Shown here piece after piece: positions 1-14,875 of a stretch of 64,000 bases of DNA; position 1 is the stretch's first letter, and every line of letters begins with the position of its first letter. A program made the translations under genes and the position numbers. Below the pieces are notes generated by a model. It searched no databases. It was not told the origin of the DNA and saw only the letters and a list, made by a program, of their open reading frames with translations. Source of the DNA: Paragorgia papillata. Lineage: Eukaryota > Cnidaria > Anthozoa > Scleralcyonacea > Coralliidae. The stretch is taken from assembly GCA_035771165.1 (NCBI GenBank), contig JAWNZC010000311.1:2603001-2667000 (forward strand), written 5' to 3'.

Positions 1-371
1 ACAACAAAAACAGAAACATCATTAAACTGCATTTCAGTGTTACAAAATAACATGTAGTTTCCTCCAGTGTTTTCAATGTAGTCTATACCTGGACCAATGG
101 CATCTGAGCCAAATGTAGGGGCAACGGTTTTGTCATCTTGCCATAAAACAGAGTTTCCACTCCGTGCTTGGGTTATTCTTCTTTCTCCACTATATGTTTC
201 AAATGTTTTGACAGCTTTTGTTATGTTAAGGTCAAAAACAGTTTTGTAATTTTCATCATCAGGTGTTAGGGAAAGGTTTTTTAACTTTCGTTCAATTTCT
301 CTAATTTTTTTCTCCATGTCAAACTCTTCAAATGATCTTCTCTGTCTGCCATAACCATAATAATAACTCAT
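1..371 (-). CDS. Partial unknown ORF, runs off left edge
   Basis: The reading frame opens with ATG at 371-369 on the minus strand and stays open for 123 codons to the window edge. It starts with a Tyr/Gly/Arg-rich segment (MSYYYGYGRQRRS), continues with a Glu/Lys-rich helix-like stretch at about residues 14-35, then mixed polar sequence. I recognise no family. The start is preceded by AGATAAATA. Two further ORFs follow upstream on the same strand with gaps of about 80 and 40 bp, a compactness unlike animal genes and like a viral or Polinton-type gene row. It may be the end of a second virus-like element lying left of the window; that is inference. Confidence 0.5.
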   Translation of the reverse strand, partial: MSYYYGYGRQRRSFEEFDMEKKIREIERKLKNLSLTPDDENYKTVFDLNITKAVKTFETYSGERRITQARSGNSVLWQDDKTVAPTFGSDAIGPGIDYIENTGGNYMLFCNTEMQFNDVSVFV

Positions 372-453
372 TATTTATCTTGGAAAATTTTTAACATTTT
401 TGTTAAAGATTTTTGTTTGTGTTTTTGGGATGGTTTTTTTTAGAAGATGTGTC

Positions 454-729
454 TCAGTATTTCCATGGTATTTTGTTGAAAAAGGTTTTCTTTTTGGTTT
501 TCTTTTTGGGTTTCTGTTTGTTTACGGGCTCACTCAATAATATTTTTTTCATTGCCTTATCTTTTTCATGGTCTGTTAGGTTGTTAAATTCATCAACTGT
601 TAGGTTGTCAAATTCATTGTTAAATATTTTCTCCGTAATTTTTGCTACATTGTAAAAATAATTGGCGTCTTCGGTGTCAATAAGAAGTTTTTGTTCTGGG
701 GTTAAAATATTAATTTCATTTGAGTTCAT
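454..729 (-). CDS. Small unknown protein, 91 aa, basic C-terminus
   Basis: The ORF encodes an acidic, Asn/Glu/Asp-rich N-terminal two thirds and ends in a lysine-rich tail (KPKKKTKKKTFFNK, about residues 73-86), the type of tail that binds nucleic acid or directs nuclear import. There is no signal peptide or membrane segment and no family I recognise. The ATG lies 14 bases downstream of AAATAAAAG, which resembles the AATAAAAG found before replication-class genes in the 9.9-25.6 kb element. It sits in line with the ORFs at 1-371 and 769-969 on the same strand. It could be a genuine gene of a virus-like element or a chance ORF in AT-rich DNA. Confidence 0.4.
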   Translation of the reverse strand: MNSNEINILTPEQKLLIDTEDANYFYNVAKITEKIFNNEFDNLTVDEFNNLTDHEKDKAMKKILLSEPVNKQKPKKKTKKKTFFNKIPWKY

Positions 730-768
730 TCTTGTTCTTTTATTTTTTTACGAAAAAAATAGTTCAAT

Positions 769-969
769 TTAAAAAACTGTGTCATATACTCCTGTTCTAA
801 CTAACATTTGGACTTTTGTTTCGCCTGGGTGTATATAAGTGCAAACTGTTTTTGGATTTGTACTTTTGTTATGGTATATAATATTTGGTGGTTTACCTGG
901 ATATTTTGTAAAACCCACCCACATACATTCTTCTTTGTCTGGACATAGGTTACTCCGTTTGGTATTCAT
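769..969 (-). CDS. Small unknown protein, 66 aa
   Basis: The protein has three cysteines (CPDKEEC in the N-terminal third and one near residue 43) and a run of aromatic and proline residues, giving it the look of a small folded protein. No family is recognised. Its ATG is embedded in TTTAAATAAATG, closely matching the AATAAATG starts of the structural genes in the 15.7-kb element, which is the best reason to consider it real. A tandem repeat begins directly upstream. Confidence 0.4.
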   Translation of the reverse strand: MNTKRSNLCPDKEECMWVGFTKYPGKPPNIIYHNKSTNPKTVCTYIHPGETKVQMLVRTGVYDTVF

Positions 970-974
970 TTATT

Positions 975-1195
975 TAAATTTTTAAACCTTCCAAAACCCA
1001 AACCCCAAACCCAAAAACTCCCGAAAACTTTCGAAACCCAAACCCAAAAATTTCGAAAACCCCAAACCCAAAAACTCCCGAAAACTTTCGAAACCCAAAC
1101 CCAAAAAAATTCCAAAAACCCCAGAATCCTTTGCGAAAAATTTCCAAAAATATCCAGAATCCTTTGCGAAAAATTTCCAAAACATGTCCCAGAAT
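975..1195. repeat. AC-rich tandem repeat block
   Basis: Two copies of an approximately 57-bp unit built from CCCAAACCCAAAAACTCCCG begin near 1003 and 1060. They are followed by two copies of a roughly 33-bp unit containing CCAGAATCCTTTGCG (near 1121 and 1154). The minus-strand Phe/Gly ORFs here only translate the repeat. The words TGTCCCAGAATCGG recur at about 1186 and 1273. This could be a terminal repeat zone of the element to the left. Confidence 0.7.
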
Positions 1196-1300
1196 CGGTT
1201 CGCCATCTTGGGATAGAAAATCAGGGGGGGTTAAAATTTTTTAAAATTGGGGTTTGGAAATGTTTTAGTATATGTCCCAGAATCGGCCTTTTGACACTAC

Positions 1301-1488
1301 TGCCTATGCCGCAAGTTTGTTGTTTCAAACATTTCGCTGTAATTTAGTCTCTTGCACAGTGCTTGGCTATATAATAAAACAGTTATACCATTCGCTCTCG
1401 TAGTATACGAACTAATAGCCAACTCGGCGAAACGCCTCGTTGGCTATGAGCTCCTATACAACTTGAGCTCATGGTATAACTGTTAAAT
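1301..1488. repeat. Dispersed repeat copy A (MITE-like)
   Basis: This segment is nearly identical to 51748-51925. Both contain an inner inverted pair, AACAGTTATACCAT and ATGGTATAACTGTT, about 80 bp apart, with GAGCTC palindromes between. The 51.7-kb copy lacks a few bases in the GGCGAAACGCC part. The structure is that of a small non-autonomous DNA transposon; no clear target duplication was found. Confidence 0.65.
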
Positions 1489-1976
1489 ATACTGTTCAAA
1501 TCATGTCCTCAACGTGTGAATTGAATTGAATAAGATTTATTTTGTAACAAAACATTATACAATATGTTAAAACTAATTATGCTCCCCGATTAACGTCACA
1601 TTCATCAATATTTTTGAAATACAAATCTCATTATAACAATAAATAATAACTTAAATAAAATAATATGTTGGCATTAATCTATTCACTTTACATAGAATCT
1701 ATATATGTAAAGTCGAATTTTGGTTTAAAGATACTTTAAATTACGGGATCTTGACGCACAAAATGCGCCATAAATATGGAATATTTCACATGACGTCATT
1801 TAAACTATTCTTGTTGTCTCATGCAAGGCAACGTTTTGCAGTTATTTACGGTATCGAAATACGCATTACAATATCAATACGCATTACAATATCAATTTTA
1901 CTCACCAACGAAAGCCAGGACAGCAACGATAGTCTGGGTTACAACGACGGCCATAACAGGGGGCCATAATATATCT
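1489..1976. other. Intergenic, LINE-tail remnant
   Basis: There is no gene. At 1507-1530 the run GAATTGAATTGAATAAGATTT, read on the minus strand, looks like a pentamer microsatellite tail after an AATAAA-like signal, the usual 3' end of an L2/CR1-type LINE or its SINE. The rest is AT-rich and unassigned. Confidence 0.4.
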
Positions 1977-1977
1977 C

Positions 1978-2012
<35 letters not shown>

Positions 2013-2050
2013 TTAATAATAATAATAACGATAATAATAATAATAATGGA
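1977..2050 (-). repeat. (TTA)n microsatellite, 3' tail of LINE
   Basis: An (AAT)n run on the plus strand is interrupted by a few substitutions. On the minus strand it follows the end of the 2183-5071 reverse transcriptase ORF and an AATAAAGTTTCC stretch, so it is read as the repeat tail left by target-primed reverse transcription. Confidence 0.6.
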
Positions 2051-2182
2051 AACTTTATTGAAATACTTATATATATATATATACAATTATAAATCTCACT
2101 AATTAAGGTAATTTATAATTGACTACTTGAACCTATTTATTGTTTACAACTATATAGAAAAATTTGAATTTAAAATGTATCT

Positions 2183-5042
2183 TCAAATGTTCATTAAGTC
2201 CGGATTTGTCCAAGCCTTGTTTCTACAACAAAATATATAGTATGTTGTTCTAATGGCGATAGACATTATTTTCTTAATACAAAAATTTGGGTGATTTTTA
2301 TCAAGACCTAGATCGTTTAACATCTCCAAAAAGGTACGACATTCTTTTGAGAAAACACCTAAGGAACTGATTGATAAATTTACAAATTTGACAGTTTTAA
2401 AATGTTCCTTTTGCTGTGTAATTACATCCCTGTATCTTGCTCTTTTGCGATCAACGTTAGTTTGGAGATTAGATTCATATCCGACGGGGAGTTCAAGGAT
2501 ATAGAGACAATCAGTGGAAATGGAAAGAAGCGCATCTGGGCGATACGTTTCACCAGTTATTATTGATGGGCTCTTATATCCAGGAAGATCAACGAAGAGA
2601 TTAGAGTTGTTGACAGGTTGTAGCGTTTTTTCAATAAAGTTGAGAACAGAGTCATGTCTCCATGTAAATCGTGGAAGGTACGATTGGCATCCAGCAACTA
2701 CATGTAGGAGGGTTTCAGGGTTTAAGCAGAAGGAGCAATCAGAGTTCGACATTATTCCCCATTTAGTAAGGTTTTTGCGGGTGGGAAGAGAGTTATTGAT
2801 GTAACGGTTGGTAAAGTTATAAATGTTGTTTGGTAAGTTTGATTGAGATTTAGACCATATGCTGTTTAGTTTCGACAGTGAGAACTTGATGACGTTAGAG
2901 AAGAAGGCGCCTTGGAGAACCAGATGTTTCTGAAGTTTGTTCTCTTGTCCGGAGTTGAAACTTTTAAGAACTTCCTTTGTCGAGGTGTAAACGTCATATT
3001 GAATGTTTGTATGGGCACATGTTGATTTCCAGAGATCTTTTATGGAATCATTTGGAGAGTTTCTTAAGGCGTTACGAAGAACTGTTTGGCACTGAGTAAA
3101 CTTGATAGATGGAGGGTAGATATTTAGACCAAACTTGTTACTGGTAAGGTATACATTACTTAAAGTTCCTGATACAGGTATTTCAAGCCAATTACGTATG
3201 TATTTGTTAACTTTTGAATCCATGTTTTCAGAGACCCAGGTTTTTGATAAGGTAGCAACGGTAAAATGCCAGGAGAATTTGGATAAGAGGTAACGACTAT
3301 AAAGTAGAAGTTTGTTTTTCGGGTGTAGAGGTTTAAGATCAATTTTAGACATAACATCTTCAAGGAGAGTGATTAGCTCTTGTTTGTGCTCTTTGTTGGA
3401 CATACTGAAGTCAAAGTATTTTCCTAAGTATCGGAACGAGTCTCCAATTTTAGTGGCAGGTATCAATTTATTGTTAATCAGAAGTTTTGGTAAATATTGA
3501 ATTGATTTTGTTAGACTTTTCTTAATACCAAATGTACTACACTTATCAACTCTAACAATCATGTTGGACCATTGACACCAGATCGAGAAACGATTTAAAA
3601 GATGTTGATTTTCTGAATCTTGACCACTTATTACCGCAGCATCATTGGCAAACTGGAACCAATGGATTGGGTTTAAAAATTTTGTGATGAAACCAAATTG
3701 CCGGTATTTATCAGCTTTTATGTGTTGAATAAATGTATTTAAGCACATATTGAAAAGTAGAGGACTAAGACAGTCTCCTTGAAGCACTCCGCGGCCAACA
3801 GTTATGAATGGAGTAGAGAATTCTGATGTTATAATTGCAGTATTGAAGTCAGTGTACAAGCTCTTTATAGTTTCACTGATGTGATTGGGAATGTGATGGT
3901 AATCGAGGACAGATTGAATCAGGTTATGATGGACTTCACCAAAGGCATTTTTGAGGTCAAGTAGGGTGATGACAAGAGAACGTTGTTTTATTCTCGCTTG
4001 GTTAATAATATTTGTCATTTGAGCAGTGTGTTCCAAAGTGCCAGCCAGATTAGGTGTGAAGCCTTTTTGAATCTTATGTCCAATAAGGTTATTAGCCGTT
4101 AGGAAGGAGAACATAGCATTGCGGAGACATGAAGTAAACACTTTTAATGGTATGGTTTCTAGAGTAATAGGACGGAAATTGGATGGGTCATTTGTGTTGC
4201 CTTTTTTATGGATAAGTATAGAACATGCTATTTTCCATTCAGCAGGTACAGATTTAGAAGACCAGACGCTACGTATTATTTCGGTTAGATAAGTGCGTAA
4301 AAATGGACATCGTTTAAAGCAAATAATTGAAAGTTGATCAAGGGGACAAGGAGAACCAGACGCTTTCATCCTGCGAATAATATTTGTAATTTGACGATAG
4401 GTTGGGGGTTCAAGGTCAAAATTGACGACAGGATCAGATAGCTTTGGAATCCAGCTGGGAATATAAAACAGTTTACTTGGATTAATTGAATTTAGAGTTT
4501 TGTTGAAATAGGTTAGGCATTCTGTCATAGTAAATGATGGAAGTAAAGAATTGTTGTTATTCAGGACATTTTTAACGTAGCCCCAAAAATGTCTACCAAT
4601 GTAGTTGTCGTGATTGAACGTCTTGTCTTGATTTTGAGTTGTCTCGTTGGTATTGTTTTGACTAGCATTACGAAGCTTGTCACGCAATGTGCGAGATACG
4701 TATTTAATTTCATGAGGATCAGCGTTTGAGAGTTTTAATTGTTTTAGAGATTTCCTTAAGTCCTTTACTGTTTGATCTTTATACTTATTCACTAGGGCTT
4801 TATCCGGTATCTTCTCAACATGACCAAAGTTATCAGCAAAATAGTTGTATACCACATTATTAAGTTGCGTTATGCTTGCATTTAGATCTTGTACTCTGAT
4901 TGGTGCATCTAATTGAAGCGCAAATTTGAAATAGGTGTTAGCCGTTGACAATTTTGCGTCACTTTTGGGAAGATTTATTCCTTTTCTTAACACTGGAAAA
5001 CTCTGATCATTAACAATGTTCGCATTCGTATCGATTCGTATC

Positions 5043-5071
<29 letters not shown>
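2183..5071 (-). CDS. Non-LTR retrotransposon RT with restriction-like endonuclease (altered active site)
   Basis: A 962-codon open frame. The first 15 residues (poly-Thr) translate the neighbouring microsatellite, so the true 5' end is lost or begins later. Central reverse transcriptase motifs are visible: SPLDQLS-type motif, [12 protein letters not shown] (motif A), [14 protein letters not shown] (motif B). Motif C reads FANDAAV where FADD is expected. The C-terminus has a CxxC...HxxxxC zinc cluster (CSFC near residue 770) followed by RPD...LELPVGYE...KRARY, the restriction-like endonuclease signature of early-branching R2/R4/NeSL/Hero-type LINEs. No APE domain is present. The frame is otherwise intact, unusual for a copy with a catalytic Asp-to-Asn change. 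RT and endonuclease together would nick target DNA and reverse-transcribe the element RNA. Confidence 0.88.
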
Positions 5072-9411
<4,340 letters not shown>

Positions 9412-9418
9412 TCTATAG

Positions 9419-9454
9419 ATAGATATTAGAATTTTAGATAAATTTTTTCTATCT

Positions 9455-9501
<47 letters not shown>

Positions 9502-9518
9502 TATAGATAGATAGATAG
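9419..9518. repeat. (GATA)n tail of the split LINE copy
   Basis: A GATA array of about 100 bp with a short imperfect unit. It is followed by CCTTTATTACCTCCAATACTGAAG, shown here only in part as it matches the 3' end of the neighbouring LINE. It is the 3' tail of the LINE fragment that continues at 9519-9897. Confidence 0.85.
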
Positions 9519-9903
9519 CCTTTATTACCTCCAATACTGAAGAGCACGTATGCATAGAGCCATACGAATTTAAAAAGAAGAATATCTACATTGTAAAATC
9601 TTATTAACTATATTTACATTATATAATATGAATATTTTTAAAGAGGAGAATTAATTTTAATTACGATTTATATATAATATAAAAAATGTAAAATTCAATT
9701 CTGGATTAATGAGCTATAACGCAACTGCGCACTTGCTCTAATAGCAAAGTTACTTTTTCAAACATTTTTATCACTACGTTTCCTACTAAGATTAGCAAAG
9801 TATCTAAATGATATTTGTTCTTTTGAACCACAATATTGTTTCCACTGACAAGGGTATCGTAAAGATCTTCGTCATCTGAACTTACTAAATACGACACCAC
9901 GTC
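9519..9903 (-). pseudogene. 3' half of LINE copy split by the 15.7-kb element
   Basis: On the minus strand, 9706-9897 encodes the last part of the same C-terminal region found at 5892-6251 of the neighbouring LINE (the acidic YLVSSDDEDLYDTLVSGN stretch aligns with the segment ending in ENIISG, then a hydrophobic end). It is cut at 9897/9903 by the target duplication of the inserted element and resumes at 25615 with the CLWDNIFDKLPLDV part. The annotated-looking ORF through 9972 is a chimera across the insertion junction. Confidence 0.8.
9898..9903. other. Target-site duplication, left (CACGTC)
   Basis: CACGTC stands directly before the left terminus AGTAGTAGGG and again directly after the right terminus CCCTACTACT (25609-25614). 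A 6-bp duplication with AG...CT ends is the hallmark of Polinton/Maverick integration. Confidence 0.93.
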
Positions 9904-10116
9904 AGTAGTAGGGAAGGGCGGGTTCTGGCGATTTTTGAAAATACTTGTATTCTCTCTTTCATTAGAGCGCATCCGATATTTTAGAACTCATATCCCATTA
10001 GGATATGGGTTTTCCCGCACCCCATCCCTCCACCCACTTGGCTGCCACTTCGCGACCATGTTGGTCGGTTGACCTTAACTTCGCGATCATGTTAGCCGAC
10101 TATTTTGCTCCACCAT

Positions 10117-11892
10117 TTACCAATACCCGGTTCCCTTTACCGTTTCCCAGTACCCCAAATATTTTTTCCGCATTTCCGCATTTCTGATATTCTGTTCGGC
10201 TTGCGCCTTCTCTTCCGCTATGCTCCGGTGTCCGATCGCCAAAGTCCGAATTCCGTCTTCTAAAATGATTCTTTTGTCGTCATTTGCCGAAAGTGCTATT
10301 TTGTTGATATGCTCTGTGTAGATTTCATGCTGCCGGCTTCTGAACGTGTTCATTCCTTTCATGATATGTTTTCCGGAGAATAAGCAGTTTTTGTAATCCT
10401 CAAATGTAATCTCATTTTTCACTACCCCTTTCTTAACCCCCTTACACTTCTTCTCCTCCACTCCGCTGTTCCATTTTTGTGTTTCTTTGTCTAATTCCTT
10501 ATCCATCTTGTAGGCATACAGCTTACTTCTTAAACCTGCAAATTCTGATATTTGTTTAGCCCCTGTTTCACTTTTCATCATTCCAATAACTTTTTTGTTA
10601 ATTCCAGTTGGAATTTCACTAGGATGAATTTTAGGGAAATTACTTGTATCAAACTTAGTGTTTACATCATTTGAGATGTCTTTGAAAAAATCTTGGGTTT
10701 TAATTTCGTAGCAAAGGGAGTCCGTATCCGTAAACAGCAAACTAGCCTTTTTTCCATATTTAGGTTTGATATAGTTATAATGGAAGTCGTACATAAGAGT
10801 TTTACTTAAGTCTAAAATACTCATACCAAGATATATGGGTTTGTTAAGTTTAATATTTGTTTTCTTCATATGTACAGCGACTAGGTTTTCTGTAAAAATG
10901 TTAACACCATAGAAATTAGGCTTTTTAGCTAACTTTTCTAGCTGACTTTCATTTGTAACTAGTCTTACATTTACTCTGTTTCTAACATTTTCCATTGTCT
11001 TTCCGAAAACAGAGTTATTCATTAATTTAAAGAAATCCTTTTCGAAGTCTGTCGTTGCCTTAGTTCTTAAATTCGTGTTTAGTTTAATATATTCCTTTAA
11101 CCACGGTTTTTCTACAAATGTAATCCCGCGGTGAATTTTAGTTAATTTTAAACCTAAACTTAAACACTGCTTTAATGCTTTGTGGTGAATTACATACTTT
11201 TCCTTGTTATTTAAATTTGGAATAAGTTTATCTACTTTGTTAATGTTTAACCGTTCTGCTGCGAGCGGATATTCGTTATGAAGCTCGTGGAGATCTTCAG
11301 GATATTCCAGATCTACCTCCAAAATGCAAGGCATGTTTTCCCACTGCGTGGCCAACTTCCCTTCAGGAATCCAACTGAAGTTATTTACTGGGAGTGGCTC
11401 TGACATAGCCCATCCGTACAAGTTGTTTGCATCTAAATATGGAATGTAGATGTCTTCCTCATTTGGGTTATGGTTTTCCATATACTTGTTATTTGCTTTT
11501 GCATACCTTTTGGTTATCGTGGAAATTCCGCCACGAATTCCCTTTTCTACCATTAAGTACATGTCAGGATCTGAGATTAAGTCAAGTTCTACACCTGTTA
11601 ATTTTAAGGCAGCATCCCAGGCTAATCCTGGAGAAGTGTAGTACCACATCGGGTCAAGACCATAATTTTGTTTACATACATTTCTAAAGTTTTCCATAAC
11701 ATCTGTCAAAAGTAACACATCTGTTTTTAGATATAGATTATGATAATCCCGCATTGTTTTGCAATTAAAGGATTTCCACACATTTTGCGCGTGTTCATAG
11801 TCTTCGTCTGTGATGTGGGAATCGTTTAACTTAGAGTAGAACTCTTCTTTTGCTGGAAGTTTTGGATGGGATAACTTTTCAAATCCAGTCAT
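10117..11892 (-). pseudogene. polB: DNA polymerase B C-terminal half, left TIR copy
   Basis: Same 591-codon frame as 23620-25395 on the plus strand, with only scattered differences (for example EEKAQ versus EAKAQ near the end). Polymerase motifs are intact: motif A DANNLYGWAMSEPLP, motif B LMNNSVFGKTMENV and motif C LFTDTDSLCYE. The family is DNA_pol_B_2, the protein-primed type used by adenovirus-like and Polinton elements. The N-terminal half lies upstream in another frame, and in this copy is additionally cut off by a stop at 11961, so the left gene is less likely to work than the right one. Confidence 0.9.
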
Positions 11893-11960
11893 GAATTCGT
11901 AGGGGAAAACACCCTTTTTTTAAGTAAGTTAATTTGGCTAGGAGTGTGGGTTTTTCCCAT

Positions 11961-14102
11961 TTATTTCTCTACGGTTTTAAACTGATCTTCACCTAAATTT
12001 TTAACTAAGGCGTCTAATGAGCTTAGGGTAAACTTAAGGGAATCTAAAAATCTTAACTCGTATTTGGTTTCCCATACTTTTCCATCATTGTTTGTCTTAG
12101 TTTCCATAACTACTTTTTTGCTAAATCTTATATACTTTTCATCCGTTTTTGGGATGCAGTTAATCATTCCCTCGGAAAGACCCAAACTTTTTACGAACAA
12201 GTGGGAGTCATACCCCTCCAAGTTGTGAAGCAAAACAGGAATAAAAGTTGGTTTTTTCATCTTGAGGTTGCATTTGTTATGGGCTGCACCACGGTATTTC
12301 CCGGTGAAATGGCAATGATCTCTAACTCGGTCAGCGCCTAACGCTTTTCCACAGGTATAACAATCTATTGCGTTTTTGAAGGACTTAATTTCATTCCAAC
12401 TCATGACAAGTGCTTTGTTAAATTTTGTTATTTCATAGATTTCTAACATAGTTTTTTCTATGCTTTCAACAAACATTTTACCAATATCTTCATCTTCGGT
12501 TTTTGCTGTGTAAAGCACTGTTTTGGTTTTATACATACTTTCATCTATACATTTAACTGTATAACAGAATCCACTAGGTTGATGTTTCTGATAAGCAGTT
12601 GTATGGCTTTTGTCATCACCCTTTTGCACCGTATCGATAGGAAGGATGAAAGACTCAAAATCAGCGTAGATTACAAATGGGATGTTTTGAGTTTTTTGGT
12701 ATTGTTTGAAGTTAGTTATGCTTCCTTCTTTGGGATACTCATGCCTTTGATGATCGTGAGTATTACAAATCTCTGCGTGGTTTTCCAGCAGTGTTTGTGT
12801 TCCAAAGTTGTTAAGACATCTTACGCAAATGTGTTTACAAGCCTTTTTCTTGCTAAGCTGACTGGCAAGAAGTCTGCTCATATCCTTAATAACACTGTAA
12901 TGATTATCATGTAAAAATAAGTTTACAACTGGTTTGAATAGTGTTTGACTTACCCTTAGTGGGTATATTTTATTGACTTCGTCGTCGAAACCAAACACGT
13001 TAACGCTAATGCTATTTTGGTTTTCGAATTTAGCAATATTTTTTAGTTCGGTTGGAAAGGTGGTTTTTCCCCAGTTTAACAGCTCTGCTTGCTGTTTAAG
13101 AATTTTGGTTATATTTTCCCCATCTTTTTCAACAGGGTTTAAGGCTCTTGTAACAGCCCACTTAAAACACATATCGTCATCATTTTTAGGATTAATTATT
13201 GCTTTTTTGCTTTTTATGAACGGTGGTAATGGTTTGTAGTTATTTCCATTTAGGGGGTTGAAATTTGTGATAAATACTTCCAACATTTCCACGTTAAGCA
13301 GCTGCCAGCCACTTCCTCTTTTTTGGAATGCGGCGAGGTTTTCCAACATTTCGTTGACCATCTTTTCATAGCTTATGCCAGCATCTTCCTTAGAGATAAT
13401 GCTGTAGGTGTTGCTGCGAAGGTGACCGCTATCATAGACTTGGTGGCCTGTTGCTGGATCGGTTCTGGTGAACAAGCAAACCAAAACCGTGTTGACTTTT
13501 TTTCCGACACTGTTTGTGTTGTTGATTATGTTTTTAACGTGGTTTGCGGTGCCATGTAAAAATACAGTTGGGTCTTTGACATCGTTGCCGGGAATGACCC
13601 ACTTGCTTGTGTTGCCATTGATTGCATTGGAAACTAAAATAGGATTGATGTCACTTAACATGTTTTGAGTTTTTTGCTTGTTGTTGTGAACGCTCCACAG
13701 CTTTTTGGCTAGCTTTTCTCGGATGTTTCCTAATCTTTTTGTCCCCTTCCATTTAGATCCTTCTTTAAGGTTAAACTGTCTTTTCGTTTCTTGTTTTATC
13801 TCCTTTCTCCACTTGATGGTTTCCTTGTGTTGTTTTTTCTTTTGTTCTTTAAGCTCTTGCTTATTCCATAGTTTTTTAGCTTTTACCAAAGCTTTGTTAA
13901 TTTTTTGTTGTAATTTTTGTTTGGTTTTTTCTTCTCGTCGCTTGAGTCTTTCTTGTTGGGTTTTTCTTTCTTGTTCTTGTCGTCGTTCTTGTCGCTGAAG
14001 TTTTGCCTTTTGTCGTTGGAGGTTTTCTTCTTGTTGTTTCAGTTGTTGTTCTTTCTTCAACTGAAGTTTACGAACATATTTTGAAATATTGTTATTCCAC
14101 AT
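11961..14102 (-). pseudogene. polB: DNA polymerase B N-terminal half, left TIR copy, extra stop
   Basis: 713 codons identical in layout to the right copy: Gln/Lys/Arg-rich coiled coil (residues about 1-140), C2HC zinc cluster (about 420-445), exonuclease motif I YADFESF (about 480), an endonuclease VII-like CYTCG...DHCHFTG cluster (about 580-605) and the exonuclease NLEGYDSH motif (about 625). It ends 24 codons earlier than the right copy because GAG is replaced by TAA at 11961-11963. An Arg replaces Ser (EKYIRFS versus EKYISFS). An ACTATAATAAAAG box lies just upstream of the start. Confidence 0.9.
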
Positions 14103-14107
14103 TATCT

Positions 14108-14121
14108 CTTTTATTATAGTA
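14108..14121 (-). promoter_or_regulatory. Replication-class upstream motif, left polB
   Basis: Read on the minus strand, TACTATAATAAAAG, five bases before the GATA...ATG of polB. The same word precedes the right polB, both SAP/NUMOD-like genes and the TFIIB-ribbon gene. It is shared by position and sequence; its promoter function is inferred. Confidence 0.6.
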
Positions 14122-14215
14122 AAAAAGAAAAAAAAAATATCGATTCAATTTCTTATAAGGTAAAATCTTATAAGAAATCGTAGCGGATTTGAGAAGCTTT
14201 GCGGAAAGAATAACT

Positions 14216-14554
14216 TTAAACTTCTTCTTTACGTTTGACCGTATATTTCTTTCCCTTAAACGTTATTATTGATTCTCTTTTTATGTAAAAAGGAATACAA
14301 CTTGGATTAATATTAAGTTGTTTTGCAGCATTGTAAATGCTTGGAAACTCTATTTTTTAATTTAAGTCTTTGTTTTCGAAGATAATGCAAACTGGATTTC
14401 TAATTTTGTCTCTGTTATTTACGTCAAATGATTTGTTGCTTACAAACGGAATTTTAAGTTTTTCACACAGTGTTTCTGTGTTCATTTTTGATGTGTATTT
14501 AATTCCTTGATCTTTTCCAATTCTACGTAATTGTTTAAGTGTATATGTTATCAT
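14216..14554 (-). pseudogene. SAP/NUMOD-like DNA-binding protein, left copy, nonsense mutation
   Basis: Homologous to the intact 112-residue gene at 20958-21296. The frame is the same, but GAA after KDLN is changed to TAA at about 14357, leaving 65 residues (the SAP/HeH-like half) and removing the NUMOD-like half. One further change is Lys for Glu (GIKYTS). Sequence downstream of the stop remains nearly unchanged, so the lesion is recent. Confidence 0.75.
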
Positions 14555-14570
14555 CCTTTTATTATAGTGT
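14555..14570 (-). promoter_or_regulatory. Replication-class upstream motif, left SAP/NUMOD gene
   Basis: ACACTATAATAAAAGG on the minus strand, directly against the ATG at 14554. Same word as before the right copy and the TFIIB-ribbon gene. Confidence 0.6.
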
Positions 14571-14875
14571 TTTTTTTTATTATATATATTTTTTTTGTTA
14601 TATATGTTAAAAAGCGATTTTTAAGCCAATTCGTAACTACGCATGCGCACATAGGATTTGCGACTCCCACAATTACGCACGCAACTTTTTTGAAGGGACT
14701 TAAATCAAAAGCTGAAATATATTAGTATGATTGCTTTAAAACTCTTTCTTTTTAAGTTTACGCTAGCAGTTTTTTACTTAATGTTATTAAAGTGGTTTCT
14801 TTTTAATGAAAGGAATAACTTATCTATTTTTAATGTTTTTATTAACTTAAAAACATTTATTTCTAACTTTTTTTC

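Noticed and set aside
9706..9972. Minus-strand ORF of 88 codons as a gene
   Set aside because: It crosses the insertion junction at 9903/9904; only the part below 9898 is LINE-derived and the start lies in the inverted repeat of the inserted element.
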